Source: an uncultured Aquimarina sp.
GTDB taxonomy: Bacteria; Bacteroidota; Bacteroidia; Flavobacteriales; Flavobacteriaceae
DNA: 64,000 bases
Direction: 5' to 3'
Assembly: GCA_947500545.1 (NCBI GenBank)
Contig: CANMSO010000009.1
Coordinates: forward strand, 124,001 to 188,000
The position numbers and the translations under genes are program-made. Positions 47,267 through 56,492 of the stretch are shown here, piece by piece (within the stretch, counting starts at the first letter, position 1; each line of letters opens with the position of its first letter). Below the pieces are notes generated by a model. That model worked only from the letters and a program-made list of their open reading frames with translations, had not been told where the DNA came from and searched no databases.

Positions 47267-47516
47267 ATCAAATGTCAAAAAAGAAAAGGTTACTTAGGAT
47301 GAAAAATAACTTTCAAGGCTACCTGGTTGTCTATAAAAATAATCCCACCTTTATGATAATGAATAAAAAGGTGATTTTATCCATGGGTTTACCCAATAGT
47401 ATAAAGAATAGGGTTGGAAAGAGCGGTCATAGAACTTAATAAGGGGTATTTTGTGGTACGCAAATATCACAACAATATATCTGTTTGCTTGAATAATGCA
47501 AAATTGAGTAAATTGA
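47267..47516. other. Intergenic stretch between the SPFH promoter and the AraC gene
   Basis: Here I see only a 7-bp hairpin, CACCTTT (47346-47352) with AAAGGTG (47367-47373), which read on the minus strand is followed by a T-rich run and may terminate the AraC-type gene. Nothing else is recognised. Confidence 0.4.
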
Positions 47517-48083
47517 TTATAAATCTTCCAGATTTTGTTTACGCTTTTCTTTAAGTTGCTTATAAAATGTAGGAGTCAAACCTGTAGTTTTTTTGAATTG
47601 ATTGGATAAATGTGCAACACTACTGTAGTGTAGTTTATAAGAAATCTCAGTAAGATTTAGTTCATCATAGATAAGCAATTCTTTGACTCTCTCAATTTTA
47701 TGCATAATTATAAATTGCTGAATAGTAATTCCCTTAACTTCTGAAAATATATTAGCTAGATAGGTGTAATCATAACCTATTTTTTCACTGATATACTCAG
47801 AATAATTGACTTTAGGTAACTCATCACTGTAATGAATCATTTCGATAATAACATTCCTGATTTTTTCAATTAGAATGCTTTTTTTATTATCCATTAATTC
47901 TAACCCTAATTTAATTAGGTTTCTCTTCAGCTGTATACGTTGTTCCTTAGTTATATCTTCTAAAACTTCAATGATCCCTAATTCAACAACTACATAATGC
48001 AAACCAAGTTTTTTCAGTTCTTCTTTTACCATGAGTTTACATCGTAAACTGACCATATATTTTATGAAGAGTTTTGTGCTCAT
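47517..48083 (-). CDS. AraC-family transcriptional regulator
   Basis: The 188-residue protein has a C-terminal AraC HTH domain (about residues 85-180: KIGYDYTYLANIFSEVKGIT, then LTEISYKLHYSSVAHLSNQF and LTPTFYKQLK). The N-terminal 80 residues are a short domain typical of a Flavobacterial AraC group with no obvious ligand fold (MVKEELKKLGLHYVVVELG). The start is ATG 48083; M10 would also work. It lies directly before the stress units with the shared promoter and is a candidate to control them. Confidence 0.88.
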   Translation of the reverse strand: MSTKLFIKYMVSLRCKLMVKEELKKLGLHYVVVELGIIEVLEDITKEQRIQLKRNLIKLGLELMDNKKSILIEKIRNVIIEMIHYSDELPKVNYSEYISEKIGYDYTYLANIFSEVKGITIQQFIIMHKIERVKELLIYDELNLTEISYKLHYSSVAHLSNQFKKTTGLTPTFYKQLKEKRKQNLEDL

Positions 48084-48142
48084 ACTTGTATGCGTTTATA
48101 TTTCACTAGGTATTTGTACATATTGAGAATTAAGTTTTTATA

Positions 48143-48490
48143 TCATTCTCGAAGATGTTGTCCAGACACAAGCTTCTGTAGGCGTATTATAGTCGATACT
48201 TCTTTACTCCTTTTTTCCTCAATAATTATATCCTTAGTAAACGAGATGATGAAATTTTGTCCAACATGTTTATCGATATATAACGGATATTTTTCAAGTA
48301 TAACAGATAAAATTTCGTTAAAAACTAGTGCCTCTTCAAATCCAGAGGAAGTTTTACAACAAAACGAATAACCGCCCTCAACTTGTCCTTGATAAACCCC
48401 TTCTAGTTCTCCTATTCGATTTATTTCTTGAGGAGTGGAAATACCAAATGAAGTCAGCAATATTAAGAATAGTTTTATCCGTATTGTCAT
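48143..48490 (-). CDS. Small secreted protein of unknown function
   Basis: The 115-residue protein has a hydrophobic N terminus (RIKLFLILLTSFGIST) that fits a signal peptide and a mature part with a CC pair (GYSFCCKTSSGF). I recognise no family. Two frames on the opposite strand overlap it; the minus-strand frame is preferred because of the signal peptide and because it fits the gene direction nearby. Confidence 0.5.
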   Translation of the reverse strand: MTIRIKLFLILLTSFGISTPQEINRIGELEGVYQGQVEGGYSFCCKTSSGFEEALVFNEILSVILEKYPLYIDKHVGQNFIISFTKDIIIEEKRSKEVSTIIRLQKLVSGQHLRE

Positions 48491-48626
48491 TTTTTTTGTC
48501 CTTTATAAATAGTTTTACTTTCAGAATATATGTTTAGGTACGCCCATATAATCTTAGTTATGTTTGAACTTGGATTTTAAAACAATCAAAATTTAAGTGC
48601 ATTATCGGCATAGTAAATAAGACATA

Positions 48627-48653
48627 AAAAGCCATCTATTAAAGATGGCTTTT
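48627..48653 (-). terminator. Terminator of the cold-shock gene
   Basis: AAAAGCCATCT (48627-48637) pairs perfectly with AGATGGCTTTT (48643-48653) around a 5-base loop. On the minus strand it ends in T residues and lies 24 bases after the cold-shock gene. Confidence 0.85.
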
Positions 48654-48676
48654 CAACATTTTTAGAGATATAAGAA

Positions 48677-48871
48677 CTATTTGACCAATTCGACATTGAC
48701 CGCACTCATTCCCTTTTGACCTCTTTCCACCGTAAATTTTACGTGGTCATTCTCGCGAATTTTATCTATAATACCACTTTGGTGTACAAAAACATCCTCA
48801 TCGGAATCCTTAAGTTTAATAAAACCAAATCCCTTGGCACTATTGAAAAATTTTACTGTTCCTTCTTTCAT
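48677..48871 (-). CDS. Cold-shock-domain protein
   Basis: The 64-residue protein is a full CSD: KFFNSAKGFGFIKLKD carries RNP1, DVFVHQSGI carries RNP2 and the protein ends in GMSAVNVELV. It binds single-stranded RNA or DNA and melts RNA structure. The AT-rich leader upstream may control it post-transcriptionally, as with other csp genes, but no specific element is seen. Confidence 0.95.
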   Translation of the reverse strand: MKEGTVKFFNSAKGFGFIKLKDSDEDVFVHQSGIIDKIRENDHVKFTVERGQKGMSAVNVELVK

Positions 48872-48899
48872 TACTTAATATTTATTATTCTATTTAATA

Positions 48900-49676
48900 T
48901 TTATTTGATATGATTATTTATGCTGTTTCTCCATATTTTTTAGGAAGTTCGAGTCTGTTATTTCGGGAAATTTAAATTTTTCGATACTACTGCCCTTTTG
49001 TTTTAAACCCTTCCACGGATAATTCGGGGACAACATATAAACTTAAAGGAATCGAGAAACAAATAGAAAAATCTGATTGTGAAGACTTGTTCTATGTTGA
49101 AAACAGTGACTAAACTGATATTGCTATCCTTATATTTAGCTTAAAAATGTTCTTGCACTAGTGTCGAGAAAAAAGAGAGCAGAAAAAGAATATTGAATTT
49201 GGAGAAACAAGATTAAATTGGAGCTTTCCGAATTTTAACATTGTGAAGATACCTTTAATTTGAGTAATATTTCCAAATCATATGTTAAATACTGGAAAAC
49301 CAAATTTCATGATTTAAAACAAACGGATATCCCAACATTTAGCTTTGTAACAGAACATTTTAACACAAATCTTAATAAGTCTTACAAATTAGAATTGGTT
49401 CTAAAATTTATATAAAAGCTACACCTTTAAAGATGAATATAAGTTCAAAAAATCGAATTCTTATTAATTAATTCAGGTTTCAAAAAGTGGTGGATTAAAA
49501 GGAAATTCAGAATTACTTGTATTTGAAATAGGTGAAAATCATTTGGTATTTTCAAAACAAAAAATGGCTTTTCACCACATTCAAGGCTATGTAAATGAAT
49601 CACCATATATGTTGACCTTTTGTGTTATACGCTATCCAGGAATGGCAATGAATCCTGTAATTAATGATATGCTGCT
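48900..49676 (+). pseudogene. Decayed coding region, DUF3179-like fragment
   Basis: This stretch of about 775 bases has protein-like codon runs in several plus-strand frames broken by stops. One piece (about 49470-49680) reads SGGLKGNSELLVFEIGENHL and then MAFHHIQGYVNESPYMLTFC, with PVIND at its end. The order of a YHH-type strand, TYC-like strand and final PVI resembles DUF3179 proteins, but the family cysteine cluster is broken. An earlier piece (49255-49415) reads NISKSYVKYWKTKFHD and is unassigned. A broken gene is likely; its identity is uncertain. Confidence 0.4.
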
Positions 49677-50825
49677 TCACTTTTGTCTTGCAACCCATTT
49701 ATCGATGACGGATTTCTCCTTATCCATAGAATAATATTTAGTTTTATTACCTCCTATGACCTCCCCAAATCTAACATCATCATTTGGGTATCTACTTTTA
49801 TACCCATTTAATTGATCGGTTATCATATCAACCATTGGCCTGTTAACTAAACCCGCTCCTATAGCTTTTTGAACATTAAAATAATACGATCCTGCTGGTT
49901 TAGGTTTCCACAAAGGGACTATTTTATAGGGTAATAATTCATTTTCTATTAGAAAATCTCCATCAATCCAATGTAATTTTTTTGGCATATCTGTAGCTAA
50001 AATAAGACTTGATACAAAATCTTTAAACGGTGTTGAATGATAGGCTACATTATACTCGCCATAAGTTTTAGTTCTAGAACAATGCAAAATGAAGTTTGAC
50101 AGACTTTGAACATCTGTTACCTGAATATGATGATTCTGTACATTTGGCAAAAGTATCTCTCCTCCTCTATTAAACCTTACTGGCCAAAAATGTTCTGCAT
50201 TCGGGTCCAGTGGTCTGGTAATCCTAAAATCCTTCATGCCATGCGATCTATATATTGTATAGTTATTGGTTCTTTCGCGTATAGCTTCCTCAGAAAGAGT
50301 TTTTCTTATAGCATATCTAAAATCCTCACGTATTGTTTTAGGAAATTTTGGGAGCGGATTTAGAGGTTCTGTTTCCTCAATAAATTTCTTATCCCATTTA
50401 TCATACACAGAAACTGTTGATATGTAGTGATAGTGACCAATACGTCCTTTAAACTCATCAAGAAAATCTGCAACTGCTTTTGGAGATTTCTGCCATGTAT
50501 CTACCACGATATCCCAATGAGTTTCTCTGTACTTTTTATCTATATCCTTGAGACCTTTCTTATCTTCTTTTTCTCTATCACATATAATAATAGGCAGATT
50601 ATTAAAAAGTGTTGGATTGGTTTTACCTCTATTTAATAAAGTCACCTTATAACCGGCTTTTAAAAAAACCTGAACTATACTAGGACCTATAAAACCTCTT
50701 CCTCCTAATATGAGTACATTTTTATTTATCGGATTAATTGTGGTGCTAGCCAAAATTTCTATTGGATTAACAAACGTTAATGCCGAAGCTGCTGCGAATG
50801 TTTTAATAAATTCTCTTTTATTCAT
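49677..50825 (-). CDS. Exported NAD-dependent epimerase/dehydratase
   Basis: The 382-residue protein has an N-terminal export signal (NKREFIKTFAAASALTF, with a KR rather than RR start) and then a Rossmann fold of the extended SDR family: VLILGGRGFIGPSIVQVF for NAD binding, and later HYHYISTVSVYDKW, in which Ser and Tyr match the catalytic pair spacing. It is unusual for an SDR to be exported, although such proteins with Tat-type leaders exist in Bacteroidota. The metallopeptidase-like gene lies 2 bases upstream, so the two form an operon. Confidence 0.85.
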   Translation of the reverse strand: MNKREFIKTFAAASALTFVNPIEILASTTINPINKNVLILGGRGFIGPSIVQVFLKAGYKVTLLNRGKTNPTLFNNLPIIICDREKEDKKGLKDIDKKYRETHWDIVVDTWQKSPKAVADFLDEFKGRIGHYHYISTVSVYDKWDKKFIEETEPLNPLPKFPKTIREDFRYAIRKTLSEEAIRERTNNYTIYRSHGMKDFRITRPLDPNAEHFWPVRFNRGGEILLPNVQNHHIQVTDVQSLSNFILHCSRTKTYGEYNVAYHSTPFKDFVSSLILATDMPKKLHWIDGDFLIENELLPYKIVPLWKPKPAGSYYFNVQKAIGAGLVNRPMVDMITDQLNGYKSRYPNDDVRFGEVIGGNKTKYYSMDKEKSVIDKWVARQK

Positions 50826-50827
50826 TA

Positions 50828-51841
50828 TTACTTTAAATTATCTAATAATCGATTTATAGTTGTATTATAATCTACTTCATTTTGATAGTAGGCTTCTAAT
50901 GTATTTCGCAAGGACTTGGTGTTATATTTGCTGAAAATATTTCGATCATCTAAAATCATTTCATAGACTGGATAATTCATTTTTTTGAATTCATCTTGAA
51001 GTGTTCTCCCACATAAGTAAAACAAGGAGACATGCCATAAGCTTCTTGGGTACTTAATGTTTAATTTTTTCTTATTAAATAATTCTGATATTCTACTCCT
51101 AAAAGTTCCATCAAGATTGAATAGCAGATGAGACCCTTCATGAAAAACAGTTTCAATAAACGCAAGTTTCTTACTATTAGGATCTATGGATGAAATGAAG
51201 ATATTAAATTTTGGTCTTTTCACAGTATAAGCACCTGCATAGTTACTATAGGTAGTTATATCAACCCTTACCTTAGTTCTTGAAGGCCATTTTTTTAAAG
51301 ACAGTTGTTCCATCTTGGGTATAACACTATTCTCTAGTGTTTTTATAATTGACAAATGATGTTCTACAATATATCTATTATGCGCTTTATGAATAGGCCA
51401 AAAACTTTGCTTGTAAATCGGTGAAACCTGATTAAGAATCTGAGTGTATTTCTTAGTAAAAGTGGTATCAATAATGGATATATTCTCATACTGGTTTTGA
51501 AGCCAGATTCGCTCATTATTCAATTCAAAAAGTAAGCTTTTTGATGCAATATTTTCTTTGTAATAGGCAATAGCATCATCTAAAGCCTGAACTTGTTCAC
51601 TATTTAGAGTATCATAGATTTCTTCTTCTCCAATTTCCAAAAATTGATTCCCGTCTTGTTGTAAATTTCTTAGTTGCTCTCCTGAGGCTTTTTGATACAA
51701 GAAGTGATGAAGATTCATCCAATAATTACTATGAAACTCGAAATAATCTGTAACTGCAACTAAATCTTTATTTTCTTTTTGCCCATAAGCACAGCTAACG
51801 GTTAAAATTAAAATAGAATAATATTGAATTATCTTTTTCAT
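50828..51841 (-). CDS. Secreted protein with HExxH zinc-protease motif
   Basis: The 337-residue protein has a signal peptide (to about residue 20, SCAYG) and a mature part that is largely helical. It contains HEGSH in FIETVFHEGSHLLFNLDG, the HExxH zinc motif, near residue 240; a possible third ligand is not identified. It therefore could be a gluzincin-like metallopeptidase of a family I do not recognise. It precedes the exported epimerase gene by 2 bases. Confidence 0.7.
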   Translation of the reverse strand: MKKIIQYYSILILTVSCAYGQKENKDLVAVTDYFEFHSNYWMNLHHFLYQKASGEQLRNLQQDGNQFLEIGEEEIYDTLNSEQVQALDDAIAYYKENIASKSLLFELNNERIWLQNQYENISIIDTTFTKKYTQILNQVSPIYKQSFWPIHKAHNRYIVEHHLSIIKTLENSVIPKMEQLSLKKWPSRTKVRVDITTYSNYAGAYTVKRPKFNIFISSIDPNSKKLAFIETVFHEGSHLLFNLDGTFRSRISELFNKKKLNIKYPRSLWHVSLFYLCGRTLQDEFKKMNYPVYEMILDDRNIFSKYNTKSLRNTLEAYYQNEVDYNTTINRLLDNLK

Positions 51842-52044
51842 ATGAATGTTTATTCATTTATTTATAATACGTGAGCGACTGCTCGATAAGTCTTTAACTA
51901 CAATCGTAAAAATCAGATACTGTTTTCGCAAGATCCAGCCATAATTTTCAAAAAAATGAAAATCATGAATTTCTATTGACAATAAAATTATTTATTACTG
52001 TCAACAAATATTAAAGTTTTAATTGATGTATTAGAAGGTCTTAA

Positions 52045-53115
52045 TTAATTCGTACTCATTTCTTTCTTATACTGCCCAGGCGTTTTTCCAGTTTGTTTTT
52101 TAAAATGATAAAAAAACACCGACTTAGAGTTAAATCCACAATCATAGCCTAAACCTTCCATGGTCAAATAAGAGCTTTCCCCTTCTCTAATTTTATGAGT
52201 AGCATATTCAATTCTTTTAGTGTTGACCAAATCATAAAAAGTAGTTTTCATCTCAGAATTTATTACCTGAGATAAATGATGCTTACGAATGTCTATTGAT
52301 CTGGATAACTTTGTCAAAGAAAAATCAGGATATAAATATGATTTATTTTCTTTAAAGTATTGATTGATTAGACGACGAATGTTATTAATTTCATTCATCT
52401 GTAATGGACTGTGTTTATATTTTTTTTGATTTGATTTTAGATAGTCATATACTTCTTCAGGTTTATAAATAGTTCCATACTTTAACCCATAAAAACCAAT
52501 TATCATTACCAAAACAGTATATCGAAGTACATCTACAAATTCAAAATATGATACGCCTACATTTAGTTCTATGACCATTCGTATAATACTAATCCCCATA
52601 CTGATTAAGAAAATAATAGCGGCTGTTTTAATCCAGAAATACTCTAAAATTTTACTATTTGAAGTCTTTGATTTTAAAAACCTTATTTTACTCTTGAAAT
52701 GATACAGTATAAAAGAAGGGTAAAAAATCAATGAAATTAGTTTCACAATAAGGAGTATTACTTCCCAATTGGGGTCATGAATATCTTCAACATAAAAACA
52801 TCCTATAAAAAAGAACAAAAATGGGATGAAATGTAAGAGACCTTTTTTTGTAAAACGCTCTCCGAGAATTGAGTTTGAATAGAATAAAAAAAATGGACCG
52901 TGTAAGAAACTAATAGTCATTATTAAAATGTCTATACTAGTCACTTCATAAAACTCAATGCTTAATTTTAATGATAAATGAATTGAGAATATAAGAAACC
53001 ATATCATCAGCATCCAGTCTGATTTGTTTCTCTCTTTTTTTACAAAAATTAATAGGGCAAATAATATACTTTGAATTGCACCAATTCCCGAAACTATAGC
53101 TACTGAAGTGGCCAT
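52045..53115 (-). CDS. Seven-span AraC-family regulator
   Basis: The 356-residue protein has about seven membrane spans in the first 215 residues and a C-terminal AraC HTH (about 240-350: FSLTKLSRSIDIRKHHLSQV, LTMEGLGYDCGFNSKSVFFY and TGKTPGQYKKEM). This layout is common in Flavobacteriia and presumably couples a membrane signal directly to transcription. The start of the metallopeptidase/epimerase operon is 203 bases downstream in the same direction; it may be a target. Confidence 0.92.
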   Translation of the reverse strand: MATSVAIVSGIGAIQSILFALLIFVKKERNKSDWMLMIWFLIFSIHLSLKLSIEFYEVTSIDILIMTISFLHGPFFLFYSNSILGERFTKKGLLHFIPFLFFFIGCFYVEDIHDPNWEVILLIVKLISLIFYPSFILYHFKSKIRFLKSKTSNSKILEYFWIKTAAIIFLISMGISIIRMVIELNVGVSYFEFVDVLRYTVLVMIIGFYGLKYGTIYKPEEVYDYLKSNQKKYKHSPLQMNEINNIRRLINQYFKENKSYLYPDFSLTKLSRSIDIRKHHLSQVINSEMKTTFYDLVNTKRIEYATHKIREGESSYLTMEGLGYDCGFNSKSVFFYHFKKQTGKTPGQYKKEMSTN

Positions 53116-53459
53116 TTAATGAATTTTTGAAGTATGTACACGCATCGCTAAAGTAGCAATAATTTAACTTTTTTTAATTGGAGGCCGAATAAATGAGTTA
53201 TTGGAAAGGAATTGGTAAAATACTAAATTACTGGGTGCGAGAATTTATGAAGTTCGTCTTTGTACCCTATTTCACGAATAGCTTTCTTTTTAATTGCTGT
53301 ATTAATCTTTATAGCACAAAACGTGAATGAAATCATATTAGATTAAATCGAAACAAAATTATTAAAGCCCTATAAAGAAGCATAATGATGTACCGGATAT
53401 AAAATAAAAGTTTTTTTTGGTAGCAAAACAGGATTAACGCTCTCTAAAAGTATTTTATC
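53116..53459. other. Intergenic stretch
   Basis: This gap of 344 bases holds one plus-strand frame of 45 codons (53193-53330, MSYWKGIGKILNYWVREF...) preceded by GGAG at 53180-53183. It has no family resemblance. I do not see terminators or other features. Confidence 0.35.
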
Positions 53460-54203
53460 CTATATAAAATCTTTTAAAATACCTTTTAGAACCAACATAT
53501 CCTTTTCCGTATTTCTAACCAATTTGTTTGCCTCATTACACTCAAACAAAGCATAATTAACCTCAATTAAACGGAGCTTTTTAGTATGAATGGCTTTCTT
53601 TTTAAGCTCGTTATAATATTTTATTTGTGCTTTCCGCGCTTGTTCTTTCTCATCCAACTCTTCGCTAGTATCATCTTTTCTATAAAACTCAAGAACCAAT
53701 TTCAAATCCTTATAATAGGCATCTAGAGGGAGTTTTGTTCTTCCTTTTCCTCTTTTGTGGAGATTTCCTACCAGGGTGTCAAAGGTATGTTTTCTTGATG
53801 CTTTTTGTTGTAATAATTCATCACATAAATTTACTAGATAATACTCATCACTATTTTGAATAGTAAGTAAATTTTGTTCTTTTTTGGAGATGGGACTTAT
53901 TAATTCTTTCGGCTCATATTTTTTGCCTGGCCTTACCAAATACCAATAGATGTTATCCAATCTTCTTTCTGCATGTACTGCTGGTATTTTAGCAAGCTCC
54001 GATTCTAGGTCTAATTTCCGTAGTACTTTACGAATCGGCAATCCCTTTTTTTTGTCCTTATTAAAAACTCCTGCTTCAATTAATGCAGGCATAATTGCTT
54101 TTGCAGGAATCCAATCAATAGAAGGGTTTGTATTAAAATAATGAGTTATCACTTCATTAATCTTTACTATATTTTCTTCGCTCATAACATTTAATCTTAC
54201 CAA
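53460..54203 (-). CDS. Hypothetical protein, possible PD-(D/E)XK nuclease
   Basis: The 247-residue protein (or 241 from MSEEN) has an N-terminal helical region that could be a winged helix (VITHYFNTNPSIDWIPAKAI) and a C-terminal part with LPLDAYYKDLKLVLEFYRK followed by an R/K-rich helix and RLIEVNYALFE. The sequence D-x(9-11)-E-x-Y/x-K, then a helix and a hydrophobic strand, is the layout of PD-(D/E)XK nucleases such as DUF559 and Vsr. If real, the catalytic residues would be Asp in LDAYY, Glu in VLEF and Lys in YRK. No methylase or partner is nearby. Confidence 0.55.
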   Translation of the reverse strand: MVRLNVMSEENIVKINEVITHYFNTNPSIDWIPAKAIMPALIEAGVFNKDKKKGLPIRKVLRKLDLESELAKIPAVHAERRLDNIYWYLVRPGKKYEPKELISPISKKEQNLLTIQNSDEYYLVNLCDELLQQKASRKHTFDTLVGNLHKRGKGRTKLPLDAYYKDLKLVLEFYRKDDTSEELDEKEQARKAQIKYYNELKKKAIHTKKLRLIEVNYALFECNEANKLVRNTEKDMLVLKGILKDFI

Positions 54204-54404
54204 TTAATTTGGGATTATATAAAAAATCTTGTTTTCATTAAGATATAATTTTCAAAAGTAATGTATTATCGAATACTTCTCTTATATCTCTTCAATGGAA
54301 AATAAATTAAAGAAGGTTCTTTTGGGTATTTCCAAAAAATCGAGGTTGAAGACTATTGAATTTTTAACAAACATCATGTGCGCTACACCAAAGCTTTTTA
54401 AAAG

Positions 54405-54518
54405 TAGTGGGAACAGGACGCCCTTCAGTTCATACCTCGCTGAGGACAAACCTGTCTGCCGACAGGCAGGCTTCTCGTCCTGTCAAGTCTTCAAAACATT
54501 ATAACAATAAAAAAGCTT
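54405..54518. repeat. Intergenic repeat, copy 1
   Basis: The sequence from TAGTGGGAACAGGAC (54405) to the A run before 54518 is repeated at 61827-61941 with about six differences. It contains the near-palindrome CCTGTCTGCCGACAGGCAGG at 54451-54470 and starts like a tRNA 3' end. It is non-coding. Confidence 0.8.
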
Positions 54519-54541
54519 CAGAAACATTCTAAAGCTTTTTT
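54510..54541 (-). terminator. Terminator of the His/Met lipoprotein gene
   Basis: AAAAAAGCTTCAGAA and TTCTAAAGCTTTTTT pair with one mismatch around ACA. It lies 26 bases after the stop of the lipoprotein gene and reads properly on the minus strand. It belongs to the GCTTC-hairpin group also present at 39117 and 61931. Confidence 0.7.
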
Positions 54542-54566
54542 CCAATAACTAATATCTATTACTATA

Positions 54567-55076
54567 TTACTTTTGATCAGATTCAGCTTCTTTAGCTTTC
54601 TCCTGATCGTCTTTCATCATTTTTTGATCTTCTTCAGTAATGCGTTTATGTTCAGTCGCGATTTGTTGATGTTCTTTCTCCATATTTTCATGCTCATCTT
54701 TCATAGATTCATGTTCTGAAATCATTTGTTCTAGCGTAATCTCTCCAGAAGCATGTTTTGTTTCCAATTCAGCATGCTTTTCTATCAATGCATTATGTGC
54801 TGCAATAAGCTCACTGTGTTTAGCTAATACTGCTGTGTGATTCTTCTCGGTTACGACATGAATAGAATCATTTTCAATATTTTTATGAGCCGATACCATT
54901 TGCTGGTGATCATCTTTCATGGTATTGTGTTCTTTTACCATGGCTTCATGAGAAGCTTCCATTTCTTGATGCTCTTCTACCATAGCTTTATGCTCAGGAG
55001 CTTCAGCTGGGTTTTGTTTACAGGAAACAAAGAAAAGAACTGCTGTAATTACTGTTAATTTACTAAGTGTTTTCAT
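54567..55076 (-). CDS. His/Met-heptad coiled-coil lipoprotein
   Basis: The 169-residue protein has a lipobox ending VSC (Cys20) and a mature part made of heptads with His at one position and Met or Leu three residues later: EHKAMVE, EHQEMEA, SHEAMVK, EHNTMKD, DHQQMVS and more. More than twenty His residues occur, all aligned on one face of a predicted helix. No family is recognised. The regular His-x2-Met/Leu face suggests binding of copper or another soft metal at the outer membrane or in the periplasm, and the divergent neighbours encode a TonB/ABC import cluster. Confidence 0.8.
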   Translation of the reverse strand: MKTLSKLTVITAVLFFVSCKQNPAEAPEHKAMVEEHQEMEASHEAMVKEHNTMKDDHQQMVSAHKNIENDSIHVVTEKNHTAVLAKHSELIAAHNALIEKHAELETKHASGEITLEQMISEHESMKDEHENMEKEHQQIATEHKRITEEDQKMMKDDQEKAKEAESDQK

Positions 55077-55235
55077 GATTTTGGTTAATTGGTTTAAGAT
55101 TCAAATAAATATAAACTAATATTTTGATAGATTATTTTCTATCAAGTTTTTAAAATTCTATTTAAACTCATAAAAACGACCTAAACTTTTGTTAAAACAA
55201 AAAAATCCTATTTCAATATTCCTGATCTTGCACTT

Positions 55236-55541
55236 ATGCACCAACGTGTACTCACACATATCATTACTCTGTTGTTTACAGCGGCATTCCTTGTTCCAAG
55301 GGTGGCAAACTTACATGCTTTGAGTCATTTATCAGATGATGATACTTCTATTTCTTGTGAACTTTGCGACATTATAGTTGATTCTCATCAGTTTGATCTA
55401 ATCAATGATAATAATCCCCATTTAGAAAATGAACAACAAAGTATACCAAGTTCATTTGTTATAGTACCCCAATACAATACTCCGCAAGAAAAGATTGTTT
55501 CTCCAACTTGTATTTATAATAAGCCTCCACCTTTTGTGTAA
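55236..55541 (+). CDS. Small secreted His/Cys protein heading the TonB-ABC cluster
   Basis: The 101-residue protein has a signal peptide (to about residue 24) and the motif LHALSHLSDDDTSISCELCD, with His, Asp and a CxxC in close order that could bind a metal ion. Small proteins with such HxxxH...CxxC motifs often stand before TonB receptors for metals in Bacteroidota (compare DUF2946 before copper receptors). It ends 231 bases before the ATPase start. Confidence 0.6.
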   Translation: MHQRVLTHIITLLFTAAFLVPRVANLHALSHLSDDDTSISCELCDIIVDSHQFDLINDNNPHLENEQQSIPSSFVIVPQYNTPQEKIVSPTCIYNKPPPFV

Positions 55542-55772
55542 AGGGTATACCAATTGTTTATAAAGTTTATGAATGATGCGAGTTTTTGATTTGCATCATA
55601 ATTTTTGTGCATTCTCATTTGTGATTCGCGTTATAGAATAACGAATTATACATTCACTTATAATAACGTATTACACGTTCTGCTTTGGTACCTATCCCTT
55701 ATATCCAAACTATTATCGGTTCTAACCGAAATTACAAACACGAATAGTCAAACTTATTTTTACATAATACAT

Positions 55773-56468
55773 ATGCTAAAAGCAATCAATCTTACCAAAA
55801 CATACGGTAAGCACTCAGCACTTAGTCAATTGAATTTATCGGTTGACAATGGGGAAATTTTTTGTTTACTAGGTCAAAATGGTGCTGGTAAAACAACAAC
55901 AATCAATCTATTTTTAGGACTAATTGAGCCTTCTAGTGGTGAAGCTTCGATCAATGGAATTACTGTCAGATCCAACAGTAATAAAACCACTAAAATGATA
56001 GCATACATTCCTGAGGTTGTCCAACTATATGGCAATCTTTCGGGTGTGGAAAACCTTAACTTCTTTAGCAGGTTAGCTGGATTTAAATATAAGAGCTCTG
56101 AGTTGTCTGATTTTTTATCAAAAGCTGGTCTTCAAGAAACTGCCCATCAAAACAAACTATCTTCTTATTCCAAAGGGATGCGGCAAAAAGTTGGTATTGC
56201 CATCGCACTCTCTAAAAATGCGGATTACATTTTTATGGATGAACCTATTTCTGGCCTAGATCCCAAAGCTACATTAGAATTTACTAAAATATGCAAAGAA
56301 CTTAGCAATGAAGGTAAAGCAATTTTTATGGCTACTCACGACATCTTTAATGCGGTAAACGTAGGCACCAAAATTGGTATTATGAAAGAAGGTCAATTAG
56401 TTCATACATCAAACACAGATGCTATTAATGCAACCCAATTACAAGATTTATACTTAAAAACTATCTAA
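55773..56468 (+). CDS. ABC transporter ATPase (NosF/CcmA-like)
   Basis: From ATG 55773 the protein has 231 residues, a proper length. An upstream in-frame ATG would add 56 residues of random-looking sequence and is rejected. Walker A is GQNGAGKT (34-41), the ABC signature is SKGMRQ and Walker B is IFMDEP. ATPases of this kind pair with ABC-2 permeases. The two DUF3526 permeases encoded downstream, after the TonB receptor, are the likely partners. Confidence 0.93.
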   Translation: MLKAINLTKTYGKHSALSQLNLSVDNGEIFCLLGQNGAGKTTTINLFLGLIEPSSGEASINGITVRSNSNKTTKMIAYIPEVVQLYGNLSGVENLNFFSRLAGFKYKSSELSDFLSKAGLQETAHQNKLSSYSKGMRQKVGIAIALSKNADYIFMDEPISGLDPKATLEFTKICKELSNEGKAIFMATHDIFNAVNVGTKIGIMKEGQLVHTSNTDAINATQLQDLYLKTI

Positions 56469-56492
56469 ACGTACTACAAATCAATTAACATA

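Noticed and set aside
48090..48537. Plus-strand frames overlapping the 115-residue secreted protein
   Set aside because: No signal or family features; they run antisense to a frame with a good signal peptide.
53193..53330. 45-codon frame with upstream GGAG
   Set aside because: Shine-Dalgarno sites carry little weight in this group, the frame has no family or signal features, and its composition looks random.
54295..54504. 69-codon plus-strand frame
   Set aside because: Its second half is the intergenic repeat (reads CRQAGFSSCQVFKTL), a well-known source of false frames, and it has no family match.
55605..55772. 56-residue N-terminal extension of the ABC ATPase
   Set aside because: The sequence is low-complexity and unlike any ABC protein; the ATG at 55773 begins a canonical NBD.
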